Positions 39,101-46,676 are shown, numbered from the stretch's first letter. The stretch: 64,000 bases of DNA from Psoroptes ovis (GCA_002943765.1 PQWQ01000008.1:620001-684000), one strand, 5' to 3'. Notes: generated from the sequence alone by a model not told the origin. A program made the numbers and translations.

Positions 39101-42100
39101 GTGCCGTTTACGCCAATTTTTTTTGGAAAATCTCGAAAATATATTCGGTTGTCCGAAAAGTTTTTGCCCATTTACTAATTGAAAAAAAAATCTGAAAATC
39201 CGCAAAAACTTTTCGGACAACCCAATAGCATAATTCTTTGCTTGGTGTGCGGCTAAATTTTGAAATTTTCGAAATTTTATACCGCAACAACCAAATAAAA
39301 AAGGTTGAGAATCACTGTTTTGAATATATTTTGATGCAGATAAGAGGTGAATGAATGAATAATAATAATGATAATTTCAATCAAACATTTTGTTTTTATT
39401 TTTGTTTTTCTCGAATAATTAATTGATTAATATTTAATAATAATTATGATAATTATTAATTAAATGAATTTTCTAAATAAAAAAATAAATTGCCCCTTTC
39501 ACTCGACAAAACTATTGTCATTCCATTGAAATCAATGGTAACAGTGGTGCCTGCGAGGCACCTGTCGAGTGAACAAGAATCATTTTCACTTATCACAAAA
39601 TAGTTATTCAGGTGTGTCAATCATATTCTGAAATGAATTCTTCACTATTTATCAATTTTTCTCAGTGAAAATATTTGAATGATAATTGAAAAATAATTAA
39701 ATAAAGTATTTTTTCGACGATGGCAGGCAGACAAAATGTATTTCGTTGGAATTTTCATTTGTTTGTCGTCGAAAAACTCGTCGATTCCGCGCAAGAGTTG
39801 CCACGTAATGTGTCAACGAACTGATTGCTGGCAAACGTAGCACCTTGATTTACCTGGCCATTTAACACATACATGTATTTATACCTCAAGTCAAAATGAC
39901 TTGCCCGGGTAAATTTAGCGTTAACGCTGAACAGCGTGAATTTGATTGAGTGAATTATGAATAAATGATTCGATTTGATTAACGAACGATTCGATACACT
40001 GGACGATTGCGTCCATGTGCATCACTTGCGATTATTCATTGCGATCCCTAACCCTTTCGCTGAATTCAATTCAATAAAATTCATTTGAATTCAATCTGAT
40101 TGAATCGACTTAACTTGGCTTAATTTCATTTAGTTTCATCATTTATCAATCCATTTATCATGATGATGATTTTTAAATTAATTTCAATTTTGAATTTTGA
40201 ATCAAATATGATGATAATGTAAATTTTAATTAAATCAAATTTGATTTAATCAAATTTAATTTAATCAAATCAAAATGAATTGAATCAGATCTAATTAAAT
40301 CAAATCAGATCTAATTATAAATCTGTAATAATTATATTAATTATAATATAATTATTATAATAATTAATTACAATCCTTTCAATCGAGTATTTAATAAGTT
40401 GTTTTATAACTTATTTTAGATATACTTTTGTATTTTGTTATTAAAGTTTTATTATTTTTTGTGATTTATTTACTTCGTATTATATTATACTATTTATATA
40501 TTTGGTGGCAGAGGCAAACTATGGCCAACAACAATAATAATGATCAAAACAATCCAATTTTGAATCAAAACAATCCAATTTTGAATCAAAATAATCCAAT
40601 TTTGAATCAAAATCATAATTTGAATCAAAATATGGTCATGTACCAAAGCTCCATGATTCCTATTCGCGAAATGGGGCGAAACGAATCACTAGAGCAATTC
40701 CTACGATATTTCAGTAGGATGATAAAAATTAACAACTGGTCAGATCAGATCAGTGTAACCATATTTGAATCATTATTACCACCAGATAGCCCACAGCTAG
40801 ACGCAGTGGAAGCTATTCCAGCTGAAAAAAAGACCACGTTCGAAAATTTGGTCAAAGAAATTAAAGAAGCTAAGAAACCAATGAGAGATAATCTCATAAT
40901 GGATTTCTATGAATTACGACCATTAAAGAATCAGAATCTAGACGAGTTGGCCGTACAAATCACATCGTTGGTAAACAATCTATATCCGAGCGCCAATGAA
41001 GAAACTAAACAACTTTTGGCCAAAGACAAGTTCTTCTCACTGATGAACTCGGATATCAGAAAACAAATGGCTAATCGAATCGAACTAAAGACTTTAGAGG
41101 ATTACAGGTCATTTGCAATTTTGCTAGAAAAACAAAGTACACCAACGACAAGTACAAATTTTGAAACTAAAACGAAACAAAATTCAAAATTTTGTAAAAT
41201 CTGCAAGAAAAACAATCATAATACAGACGATTGTTATTCGAAAAACAAATCGAACAGGAAACTGCAAAACAAAAATAAAATCAAAATTATTAATATAAAC
41301 AACTCAAAAAGTGGTTTCTGGATTAATATCGCAGTTGATGGTCGAGAGTATCCAGCGTTGGTCGACACAGGTGCTGGAGCATCGTTATTCCCCATGAAAT
41401 TATTCAAACAATTGAATCAAAAATTGAGCAAGTCTCAAGTAAAACTTACGGACTTCTCCGGTAAAAACATCAAAGCTCTAGGTGAATCAATAATCACATT
41501 GAAAATTGATAATACCGAAATTGGAAATTCATTATATCGAATCATCAAGAAATCATAATTGGATATGATTTACTATCGAATGATGGAATCAAAATTAACA
41601 GCGATTTCGTTTCATTCTTCAACGTAACCCCGAAAAATGATTCGAATGATTCATCAACAATTGGCCATAACACCGAAAACATAAATGTTGTTTATTCATC
41701 TGAATTAGTAGACGATATCAACAATGATATCGATAACAAAAATAATTCAAATGAATCTGACATTAATTCTCAATTATTAAATAAAATAATTGAAAAGTAT
41801 CCTAATGTATTTAATGGTTTGGGCAAAGCTAAAATGGTTACACATAAAATTAATTTGAAACCAGATGCACAGCCTTTTCAACTGAAGCAATACCGCATAC
41901 CAGAAGCTTTCGAAAAAGAAATTGATGATGCTATTAAAAAATTAATTGATCAAAACATCATCTCAGAAAGCTATAGTCAGTATAGAAATCCAATTGTTCC
42001 TATCAGAAAACCGGATGGATCAATCCGTTTAGCCATTGATTATCGAAAATTGAATAAACAAACAATATTGGATTCATTTCCAATTCCAAGAATCGATAAG

Positions 42101-45100
42101 ATAATCAAAGATTTGAAAGGAGCAAAGTTCTTTTCAAAAATCGACATGAACCAAGGCTATTATCAAATATTAATGAACGACAGCGATAAAGATAAAACTG
42201 CGTTCGCATGGAACAACAAATTATATGAATTTAACAGGATGCCATTTGGCCTAGTAACGGCTCCTGCAACATTTAACCGACTGATGCAAAGAATTTTCCA
42301 TAAAATACCTTTTGTTAAATTGTATTTTGACGATATACTGATTTTCAGTAATTCAAAGACTGATCATATCAAACATATCGAAAAAGTCATCAGTTTATTG
42401 AATCAAAATGGTTTGACCATTAATTTAGTCAAATCTAAATTTTTCCTTGATAACATCGAATATCTTGGATTCAATATATCGAATGGTCAAATAAAACCAT
42501 CAGAAAAAAAATGTCAAGCCATCAAGAATTTTCCTGTACCAAAAGACAAAAAAGACGTTGAAAAATTCGTTGGTCTATGTGGCTACTATCGTAATTTGAT
42601 CAAAGATTTTGCAAGAATTGTTGAACCATTAGAAAAACTGAAATTGAAAAATTCTAAATTTGAATGGAATCAACAATGCAACGAATCATTCCAAAAATTA
42701 GTAAAGATAATGTCAGAAGGACCAATAATTTCAATGCCTGATCCGAATAAACCTTTTATTGTCCGTTGCGATGCATCAGATGAAGCCATTGGTGCTGTTC
42801 TTGTTCAAAAAGATAATCAAAATGAATATATTATTGAATATTTCAGTAAAAAATTCAACAAAATTCAAAAAAGATATGCTGTCATAGAAAAAGAAGCAAC
42901 AGCTATTCTTTTATCCATTGAACACTGGAAACATTACCTTCTTGGCAGAAAATTTTATTTAGAAACTGATCATCGTCCATTACAATGGTTACAATCAAAA
43001 AAAGATTGTATGGGCAAATTGGGTAGAATGGCTATTCGTTTACAAGAATTTAATTTTGAAATAAATTATATTCCGGGAAAATCAAACATCGTTGCTGATG
43101 CAATGTCTAGAATCAATTTCATAAACACTGATAATTGGTCTAGAAAACAAAATGATGATCAAAATTTATTAATGTTCATCAACAAACACAAGAAATTGTT
43201 TAAAAAAGAAAACAATATCTGGTACAAGAAAGAAGATGGAAAATTAAAATTATTAATCCCTGCAAGTGAGATAAATCATATATTGAAAAAGATACATAAT
43301 GATTTATTTCATTGCGGATTTTCCAAAACATGGAATTTCATTCGCAAACGAATGTATCATCCAAAATTAAGAAACAGGTTGAAATCAATTATTAATTCCT
43401 GTTCCGAATGTCAAATGTACAAAGATTATGACAATTCGAAGAAATATCCATTTTCAAAAATTGACCACTCAAAGAAGAACGTTAACGATAAATGGTTATT
43501 AGATATAACAGAATTCAAGACAAAAAATCAACATAAATATCTTATTGCAATGATTGATATAGCATCCAAATATGTTATTGCTCAACCATCAAAAGAAATT
43601 AAATCCGATATGATAATTTTATTTTTGAAAAAATCATGGAAAAAATTTGGTCATCCCAAAACATTAATGGTTGACAACGCTGCTATATTCACCAGCAACA
43701 AATTCAAAGAATTCTGTAATCAAAACAACGTCAAAATCGATTTTTCCATTCCATATCTTCATCAAACGATTGGGGGGATAGAGAGAGTGTTCAGAACAAT
43801 CAAGAATATGATCAGATCAACAATTAAAAATGCGAATTGGATCGAATCAATTGAAAATGTTATTGATGTATACAATAACACTGTCCACTCTTCAACTGGA
43901 TTTACTCCGAACCAAATATTCATTGGACGAGAGAAACAATTCAGTATCGATAACATTCTTCCAATTCATGAATCAATCTTTAATACTCGTGATGAAGATA
44001 AAAGAAAATGGCGAAGTAAATCGAAAAATAGATTGTCAAAATTAGCTGACAACAAGAAGACGAATATGGTTAAACAATTTAAAATCAATGATTTTATATT
44101 AGTAAGACGCCATAGTAAAGAAAAACCATGGCTAGGACCATATAAGATCACGAAGAAACTTAGTGACAAAATATTTATAGCCACAGGTCGAAATGACGAA
44201 GAATTTAAAGTACATTTCAACCAGATGAAATTATTTTGTGGTAACGTTAAAAAATTAGCGATCATACCGAGACGAGGACGATCGAAATCGAAAGACAAAA
44301 TACAAAACTGAAGGGAAGGTGTAATAATTATATTAATTATAATATAATTATTATAATAATTAATTACAATCCTTTCAATCGAGTATTTAATAAGTTGTTT
44401 TATAACTTATTTTAGATATACTTTTGTATTTTGTTATTAAAGTTTTATTATTTTTTGTGATTTATTTACTAATCAAATCAAATTTAATCATATTCACCAT
44501 TCACATTCACTCACACACACTCATATAATGATGATTTTGAAATTCTACGAAAAATTATTCATTCATTTCATTTTGAATAATTCATTTACCATTGGTAGAT
44601 GATAATGATTGTCATCATCATCATCAACATCATCAACATTACCATCATCATTATCATCAGTAATTATACGATAATTTATTCACGAACATCATCATACATC
44701 ACCGATGATGATGGTGAATTCAGCGTCATTCACCATTTGATTCATTGCGCACATTGAGAGGCCTAAACCCGAATCCGAGAACGAGAATTTCGGGTATCCA
44801 ATAATAATGATACATTTAATTATTCAAATTATTCATTCATTAATTCGATAATACAATTTATGATTGAGTGTTTCTCAACCGTTTTTCGTAACTTTTGTCA
44901 ATGTGTGTGTGTGCTGAGCGATAATGTTCCTGGGAATTTGTTGTTGTTGTTTAATAAGAGTGGTTGAGAACCACTGAATCGTGAAAATTACGAAAATAGT
45001 TTTTAGTTTTGAATAAATTAATTAATCGTAACGTTATCATGATTTCGGTAAAATTATGATGATGTATATCAATGTGGCATCAAAGAGTTAATGAATTTTG

Positions 45101-45715
45101 TCAAATCTGTGAATGGCCCCTTTCGATGATTATTCATTTGAATAATAATGATTCAAATGGTTTCTACGGAAAAATTTCTTGGGTAAAAATTTGTTACCAA
45201 TGAAAAATGGGACATTTCTTGGGAAACATTTTCTTACTTTTTTCCTGTGAAATTACAAAAACGAAAGGGTTTAAATTGATTGAAATGATTGAAAAATATC
45301 AATTTTCAATTGATACTTTGCACTCGACTCGAATAGTAAATTTCATTAAAAATGCCATAATATCGGTGCTCGATGGGCGCCTATCGAGTGCATGGTGCTA
45401 ACACAAGAGAATTGTCAAAAATTTCAAATTTCAAAATTTCCCGCCAACTTTTTCAAAAGTTTGTTTATTAATCAAATTTTTTTTTTTGTATCGATTTTCA
45501 ATACAGATACTATATTCAGTCCAGATTTTCGTATGGCATTCAAACGTATGCTTTTGGGTAAAAAACGGCTACGAAAAGCATCGAATAAAACATCGAACAA
45601 GCTTAAACAAGGTACAAATCAACAAAAGCAACAGCTGTTGCAACCATCAAGCAGTAGCAGTGGAACGGCTAGCGGTTGCTGTAGTTGGTCATCGAAAACC
45701 ATTTCTAAAGTTTAA
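17890..45715 (+). CDS. 5-HT1: 5-HT1-type serotonin receptor (class A GPCR)
   Basis: Plasma-membrane receptor expected to bind serotonin and, as a 5-HT1 type, to couple through Gi/o and lower cAMP (family knowledge). Exons 17890-18693, 24223-24492, 34119-36402, 37346-37492 and 45507-45715 join in frame at GT-AG sites: 3714 nt, 1237 aa. Seen: an N-terminus of about 170 residues with N-X-S/T sites; TM1 with N190 (1.50); D218 (2.50); C245 (3.25); amine-anchoring D252 (3.32) in DVLCCTAS; DRY 269-271; W297 (4.50); C325 in loop 2; P345 (5.50); a third intracellular loop of about 359-1110; CWLP with W1126 (6.48); NPIIY 1165-1169; helix 8 SPDFRMAFKRML and a short basic tail. The loop-2 to TM5 segment and the VDYIHKR stretch fit arthropod 5-HT1A/1B receptors as I remember them better than 5-HT7 or octopamine receptors. 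The loop is far longer than usual. An LTR retrotransposon sits in intron 4. Confidence 0.9.
18797..18890. mobile_element. diverged mariner-like miniature element
   Basis: TTTGTCCAAAAAGTTCTG and AACTTTTCGGACAGCCCAA as inverted ends, about 94 bp. Confidence 0.65.
20306..20406. mobile_element. degraded mariner-like miniature element
   Basis: ATTGTACCGAAAAATTC and GAACTTTACGAACAATCCAA resemble the usual ends with several substitutions. Confidence 0.45.
20700..20777. mobile_element. diverged mariner-like miniature element
   Basis: AGTTGTCCGAAAAGTTTTTG pairs with GGAACTTTTCGGACAGCCT. Confidence 0.75.
20931..21014. mobile_element. mariner-like miniature element, mixed arms
   Basis: Left end TTTGGTTGTCCGCAAAGTT with TATATCGAAG interior; right arm is the CCCATAAGTT-class end (CAAGAACTTATGGGACAAC). 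Looks like a hybrid of two classes. Confidence 0.75.
21577..21674. mobile_element. hAT-like miniature element
   Basis: Left end CAGTGATTCTCAACC and right end GGTTGAGAATCACTG are exact inverted repeats, of the CAGTGGTTCTCAA type common in hAT elements. No clear 8-bp target duplication. Confidence 0.75.
21892..21971. mobile_element. mariner-like miniature element, AAGCGGAATGAAC class
   Basis: 80 bp, TA flanked; interior CAACTCGATTGATTAAGCGG typical of the class. Confidence 0.9.
21985..22065. mobile_element. mariner-like miniature element, CCCATAAGTT class
   Basis: 81 bp, TA flanked, near-perfect hairpin, only 13 bp from the preceding element of another class. Confidence 0.92.
22399..22478. 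mobile_element. mariner-like miniature element, TATATCGTAG class, reverse orientation
   Basis: 80 bp, TA flanked. Reads as the reverse complement of the copies at 6897 and 23644. Confidence 0.92.
22821..22907. mobile_element. mariner-like hairpin with TAATGGG ends
   Basis: The left arm TAATGGGTTGTCCCATAAA is exactly mirrored at the right. The outer bases differ from the usual TTAGG yet are still complementary. Confidence 0.85.
23109..23189. mobile_element. diverged mariner-like element, AAATGTAATCAA class
   Basis: TTTGTCCGAAAAGTTCCAAA and GAATTTTTCGGACAAC ends; interior shared with 15491-15568. Confidence 0.7.
23238..23317. mobile_element. diverged mariner-like miniature element
   Basis: GGATTGTCCGAAAAGTTCTTG and GGAACTTTTCGGACAACCC inverted ends. 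Confidence 0.75.
23644..23723. mobile_element. mariner-like miniature element, TATATCGTAG class
   Basis: 80 bp, left TA flank; differs from the 6897 copy at few positions. Confidence 0.9.
23913..23991. mobile_element. diverged mariner-like miniature element
   Basis: TTGGGCTGTCCGAAAAGTTCC and AAACTTTTCGGACAAC; left TA flank. Confidence 0.7.
24223..24492 (+). CDS. 5-HT1: 5-HT1 receptor exon 2 (DRY to TM5)
   Basis: 90 codons, phase 0 at both ends, acceptor CAACAACAG and donor GTAAGTAG. Starts exactly at DRYWAV and ends YWQIFK. Carries intracellular loop 2, TM4, extracellular loop 2 with C325, and TM5. The open frame extends upstream of 24223, but the AG and the protein family put the exon start there. 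Confidence 0.93.
26409..26501. mobile_element. diverged mariner-like miniature element
   Basis: AAGTGTCCAAAAAGTTTTGACCG and CAACTTTTCGGACAACCT inverted ends, about 93 bp. Confidence 0.65.
28361..28640. other. GC-rich unidentified segment
   Basis: After a GTC trinucleotide run (about 28367-28385) follows roughly 250 bp much richer in G and C than the surrounding intron. An open frame crosses it on each strand, but neither resembles a family I know. It could be a fragment of an unrecognised transposable element. Confidence 0.35.
28812..28990. repeat. degenerate AATATGAAACATATG repeat
   Basis: Imperfect tandem words of about 15 bp (ATGAAACATATGAAT and variants) following an AATG run. Confidence 0.6.
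29180..29260. mobile_element. mariner-like miniature element, CCCATAAGTT class
   Basis: TTTGGGTTGTCCCATAAGTT and AAGAACTTATGGGACAACCAA; left TA flank. Confidence 0.85.
29634..29920. mobile_element. hAT-like miniature element, 287 bp
   Basis: CAGTGTTTCTCAACC and GGTTGAGAAACACTG are exact inverted ends. Longest member here; interior is pyrimidine-rich with no transposase frame. Confidence 0.72.
30238..31250. repeat. 70-bp higher-order tandem repeat
   Basis: About 1 kb of satellite. A 70-bp unit repeats almost without change from about 30291 to 30890 (unit starts at 30361, 30431, 30501, 30571 and so on), then becomes irregular. Each unit is built from five 12-mers and one 10-mer of the type GAAACCCTCTCT. 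The minus-strand open frame rich in GF and RGF dipeptides is a by-product of the 12-bp subunit. Confidence 0.93.
31752..31832. mobile_element. mariner-like miniature element, TATATCGTAG class
   Basis: 81 bp, TA flanked; ends TTAGGTTGTCC and GGACAGCCTAA. Confidence 0.88.
31977..32184. mobile_element. probable pogo/Tigger-like element
   Basis: The right end AAAACGAAGTATGACTG followed by TA matches the elements at 51613 and 61143. A weaker left end (GAAATGCTTCGTTTTACAC) near 31978 pairs with it over the CTTCGTTTTAC core. Confidence 0.45.
32540..32620. mobile_element. mariner-like miniature element, CATTAGCAACTC class
   Basis: 81 bp, left TA flank; interior CATTAGCAACTC...AGCCGAATGAAC. Confidence 0.88.
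32749..33001. mobile_element. hAT-like element split by a TTAA-type insertion
   Basis: Ends CAGTGTTTCTCAACCG and CGGTTTAGAAACACTG. The 155-bp TTAA-flanked element at 32811-32965 lies inside; without it the host element is about 100 bp. Confidence 0.7.
32811..32965. mobile_element. piggyBac-like miniature element (copy 1)
   Basis: TTAA at both ends with CCCTTAGCACTC and GAGTTTTGAGGG inside, 155 bp including both TTAAs. A second copy of equal length, in reverse orientation, lies at 49011-49165. Confidence 0.75.
33146..33178. repeat. (TTA)n microsatellite
   Basis: About ten uninterrupted TTA units. Confidence 0.9.
33392..33420. repeat. (ATG)n microsatellite
   Basis: About nine ATG/GAT units. 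Confidence 0.9.
33692..33720. repeat. T29 homopolymer
   Basis: An uninterrupted run of 29 T; length may be unreliable in assembly. Confidence 0.9.
34119..36402 (+). CDS. 5-HT1: 5-HT1 receptor exon 3 (giant third intracellular loop)
   Basis: 2284 nt, phase 0 to phase 1; acceptor ATAATAG, donor GTAAGTG. Begins VARKRIRHKPGSK, continuing TM5, and ends RERKAAKTLAIITG at the start of TM6. Everything between is low-complexity Asn, Asp, His, Gln and Ser with a few basic patches, and stays open for over 2.2 kb. The antisense frame at 34100-34375 is a shadow. Confidence 0.92.
36403..37345. other. 5-HT1 intron 3
   Basis: 943 bp. Just past the donor lies a cluster of CGATCGAT-type palindromes (36464-36560), then one mariner-like hairpin. 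No coding signal. Confidence 0.8.
36849..36927. mobile_element. diverged mariner-like miniature element
   Basis: GAGTTGTCCGAAAAATTTTTG and AAACTTTCCGGACAACT inverted ends. Confidence 0.7.
37346..37492 (+). CDS. 5-HT1: 5-HT1 receptor exon 4 (TM6-TM7)
   Basis: 147 nt, phase 1 at both ends, too short and start-less to appear as an ORF. It reads VFVICWLPFFINALL, a 20-residue loop 3, then FQWLGYINSCVNPII with the Tyr of NPIIY split across the junction. Donor GTAAGTAT. Confidence 0.95.
38154..38233. mobile_element. mariner-like miniature element, TATATCGTAG class, reverse orientation
   Basis: 80 bp, TA flanked; TTAGGCTGTCCGATAAGTTC and CCGGACAACCTAA. Confidence 0.9.
38491..38715 (+). repeat. polypurine tract (G/A on + strand)
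   Basis: More than 200 bp almost entirely G and A, built of GGGAGA/GGAAGA words. The minus-strand open frame of Ser/Pro/Leu is its shadow. Confidence 0.85.
38871..38954. mobile_element. mariner-like miniature element, CATTAGCAACTC class
   Basis: 84 bp, TA flanked. The right end reads GGACACAACCTAA, carrying two extra bases. A lone left end (TATATTAGGTTGTTTG) follows about 15 bp downstream. Confidence 0.88.
39081..39317. mobile_element. hAT-like element split by a mariner-like insertion
   Basis: CAGTGGTTCTCAACC and GGTTGAGAATCACTG ends. The mariner-like hairpin 39144-39225 sits inside. Confidence 0.78.
39144..39225. mobile_element. mariner-like miniature element nested in a hAT-like element
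   Basis: 82 bp, TA both sides; TTCGGTTGTCCGAAAAGTTT to AACTTTTCGGACAACCCAA. Confidence 0.88.
39498..39573. repeat. CTCGACA...TGTCGAGTG hairpin repeat
   Basis: Inverted arms CACTCGACA and TGTCGAGTG about 60 bp apart, with internal GGTGCCTGC. Closely similar to 7213-7289 and related to sequence near 45318 and 57006. Confidence 0.55.
40320..40323. repeat. left target-site duplication AATC of the LTR element
   Basis: AATC immediately before the 5' LTR matches AATC at 44471-44474 immediately after the 3' LTR. Confidence 0.7.
40324..40474 (+). repeat. 5' LTR
   Basis: 151 bp, starts TGTAATAATTA and ends TTTATTTACT, identical by eye to 44320-44470. Ends with ACT, not the usual CA. An ATG at 40428 opens a frame into gag, but the better start is downstream. 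Confidence 0.92.
40503..40515 (+). promoter_or_regulatory. candidate primer binding site
   Basis: TGGTGGCAGAGGC resembles the complement of an initiator tRNA-Met 3' end (TGGTAGCAGAGGA), with two differences. It lies 28 bp past the LTR, farther than usual. Confidence 0.5.
40521..41559 (+). CDS. gag: Gag-protease polyprotein of the Ty3/gypsy element
   Basis: 345 aa from the ATG just after the primer site; the frame is also open upstream through the LTR. The N-terminus has three copies of an NPILNQN unit. A CX2CX4HX4C zinc knuckle (CKICKKNNHNTDDC, about 41193-41243) binds RNA. An aspartic protease follows with the DTGA active site near 41371. The frame stops at TAA 41557-41559, after the protease and before RT, and RT continues in the -1 frame. 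Start chosen because the stretch encoded inside the LTR is hydrophobic and would precede the primer site. Confidence 0.9.
41513..44311 (+). CDS. pol: Pol polyprotein: RT, RNase H, integrase
   Basis: Open in the -1 frame relative to gag from 41513, about 932 codons; the first in-frame ATG is at 41819, so expression presumably needs frameshifting. It opens IIIGYDLLSNDGIKIN (end of the protease fold), then RT with RLAIDYRKLN, FSKIDMNQGYYQI and catalytic YFDD (42322-42333), then RNase H (RCDASDEAIGAVL, KEATAIL, LETDHRPL). Integrase has HX4H...CX2C zinc residues, a DDE core (LLDITEF, VDNAAIF, GIERVF) and a WLGPYKI GPY/F module near the C-terminus. The stop overlaps the polypurine tract. No internal stop. 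Confidence 0.93.
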   Translation, partial: YRNWKFIISNHQEIIIGYDLLSNDGIKINSDFVSFFNVTPKNDSNDSSTIGHNTENINVVYSSELVDDINNDIDNKNNSNESDINSQLLNKIIEKYPNVFNGLGKAKMVTHKINLKPDAQPFQLKQYRIPEAFEKEIDDAIKKLIDQNIISESYSQYRNPIVPIRKPDGSIRLAIDYRKLNKQTILDSFPIPRIDKIIKDLKGAKFFSKIDMNQGYYQILMNDSDKDKTAFAWNNKLYEFNRMPFGLVTAPATFNRLMQRIFHKIPFVKLYFDDILIFSNSKTDHIKHIEKVISLLNQNGLTINLVKSKFFLDNIEYLGFNISNGQIKPSEKKCQAIKNFPVPKDKKDVEKFVGLCGYYRNLIKDFARIVEPLEKLKLKNSKFEWNQQCNESFQKLVKIMSEGPIISMPDPNKPFIVRCDASDEAIGAVLVQKDNQNEYIIEYFSKKFNKIQKRYAVIEKEATAILLSIEHWKHYLLGRKFYLETDHRPLQWLQSKKDCMGKLGRMAIRLQEFNFEINYIPGKSNIVADAMSRINFINTDNWSRKQNDDQNLLMFINKHKKLFKKENNIWYKKEDGKLKLLIPASEINHILKKIHNDLFHCGFSKTWNFIRKRMYHPKLRNRLKSIINSCSECQMYKDYDNSKKYPFSKIDHSKKNVNDKWLLDITEFKTKNQHKYLIAMIDIASKYVIAQPSKEIKSDMIILFLKKSWKKFGHPKTLMVDNAAIFTSNKFKEFCNQNNVKIDFSIPYLHQTIGGIERVFRTIKNMIRSTIKNANWIESIENVIDVYNNTVHSSTGFTPNQIFIGREKQFSIDNILPIHESIFNTRDEDKRKWRSKSKNRLSKLADNKKTNMVKQFKINDFILVRRHSKEKPWLGPYKITKKLSDKIFIATGRNDEEFKVHFNQMKLFCGNVKKLAIIPRRGRSKSKDKIQN
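44311..44319 (+). promoter_or_regulatory. polypurine tract priming plus-strand synthesis
   Basis: AAGGGAAGG directly precedes the 3' LTR and overlaps the last base of the pol stop codon. Confidence 0.8.
44320..44470 (+). repeat. 3' LTR
   Basis: 151 bp, same sequence as the 5' LTR by eye, followed by AATC at 44471. Confidence 0.93.
44866..44976. mobile_element. hAT-like miniature element
   Basis: GAGTGTTTCTCAACC and GGTTGAGAACCACTG ends; the first base has changed from C to G. Confidence 0.65.
45507..45715 (+). CDS. 5-HT1: 5-HT1 receptor exon 5 (helix 8 and C-tail)
   Basis: 209 nt from acceptor ATACAG; the first two bases complete the Tyr of NPIIY, then TIFSPDFRMAFKRMLLGKKRLRK and a Lys/Gln/Ser-rich tail to TAA at 45713-45715. 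The short cytoplasmic tail fits amine receptors with long third loops. Confidence 0.93.
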
Positions 45716-46598
45716 AATGGGGACCCTTGAAAAGGGTTGAAGGAAAAAATTCCTGCCAGAAATCATATGAAAAATTCCAATCAGCACGTCCACAACAACA
45801 CAGGGTAAGCCTGAACCACATGATAAATTCATTGCTCGAAAGGGTTATAGTGTGAGAGCGATTCGGGCCCAGCGCTATCGTTTTGGCCCGAAGAGGGCCT
45901 TAGGCTAACTTAAAACATTTACACCATTTTTTTAAGGCCAAAGACCCGAGTTTATTTTTCGATTAATTTTAATCATATTTCACTTGAGTAAATATGGAAC
46001 CTATTTCCATGACCAAAGGGCTTGAAAAAAAATGAAACCCAAAAATGATTGATTATTCATGCATGATTATTCATATTGATATTTCAAGGTGTTGGAAAAT
46101 GAGAAATTTCTGCAGAAAATTCTACGAGAAATTCTACGAGAAATTTTCCGGAAATTGAATCACATTTTTTTTTCTTGCTTCATTTAACCCTTTGAAAAAA
46201 TTCATTTTTTCAAAATCATTTTTTTTTCCAATCAATGCTTTGAGAAATGATTCGAAATTTAATATAAAATTCCTCGGAAAAATCCAAGACTATTTTTAGG
46301 TTTTAAAATTTTTTATTTTTTCAAAATTTTTTACTTTCAAATCTCAGGAGCTTCTTACAGGTTATACTTAATACTAATAATAAAAAAAATGAATCAAATC
46401 TTCTTTCGACGATTCTTCGTTATTTTTATTTTTATTTTTTTTTGATTTTCCCCTTTACCCACTCACTGCAAATAATAAATACAAATAATAAATAATTAAA
46501 ATTTTCTTTTTAAAAAAAAAAATTTTAATTGGAAAAATTGTGACAGCAATTTCCGGACAGCCAATTAAAATCTAAGCATTTTCAATCATAAAAATAAA

Positions 46599-46676
46599 GG
46601 GTTGTCCGAAAAGTTTTGTCCGAATTTTTCATGGATTTCCATTATTATTTTCGGATCGCTTGAAACTTTACAGATT
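46599..46676. mobile_element. degraded mariner-like miniature element
   Basis: Clear left end GGGTTGTCCGAAAAGTTTTG; the right end (CTTGAAACTTTACAG) is weak. A stray right end ATTTCCGGACAGCC lies at about 46548. Confidence 0.4.

Larger units (their letters stand above)
40324..44470 (+). mobile_element. full-length Ty3/gypsy LTR retrotransposon
   Basis: 4147 bp. Order: 151-bp LTR, tRNA-primer-like site, gag with zinc knuckle and protease, RT, RNase H, integrase with a GPY/F tail, polypurine tract, 151-bp LTR. Integrase after RNase H is the Ty3/gypsy order. No envelope frame. The LTRs read as identical, so insertion is recent. It lies in intron 4 of the serotonin receptor, sense to it. Confidence 0.95.
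37493..45506. other. 5-HT1 intron 4
   Basis: 8.0 kb. Contains the complete Ty3/gypsy element (40324-44470), mariner-like hairpins, two hAT-like elements and a polypurine tract at 38491-38715. Confidence 0.85.

Noticed and set aside
40428..40520. ATG inside the 5' LTR as gag start
   Set aside because: It lies within the LTR, upstream of the primer site, and encodes a hydrophobic stretch; the ATG at 40521 is the better start.
44311..44470. Envelope gene of the LTR element
   Set aside because: The polypurine tract overlaps the end of pol, leaving no room for env.
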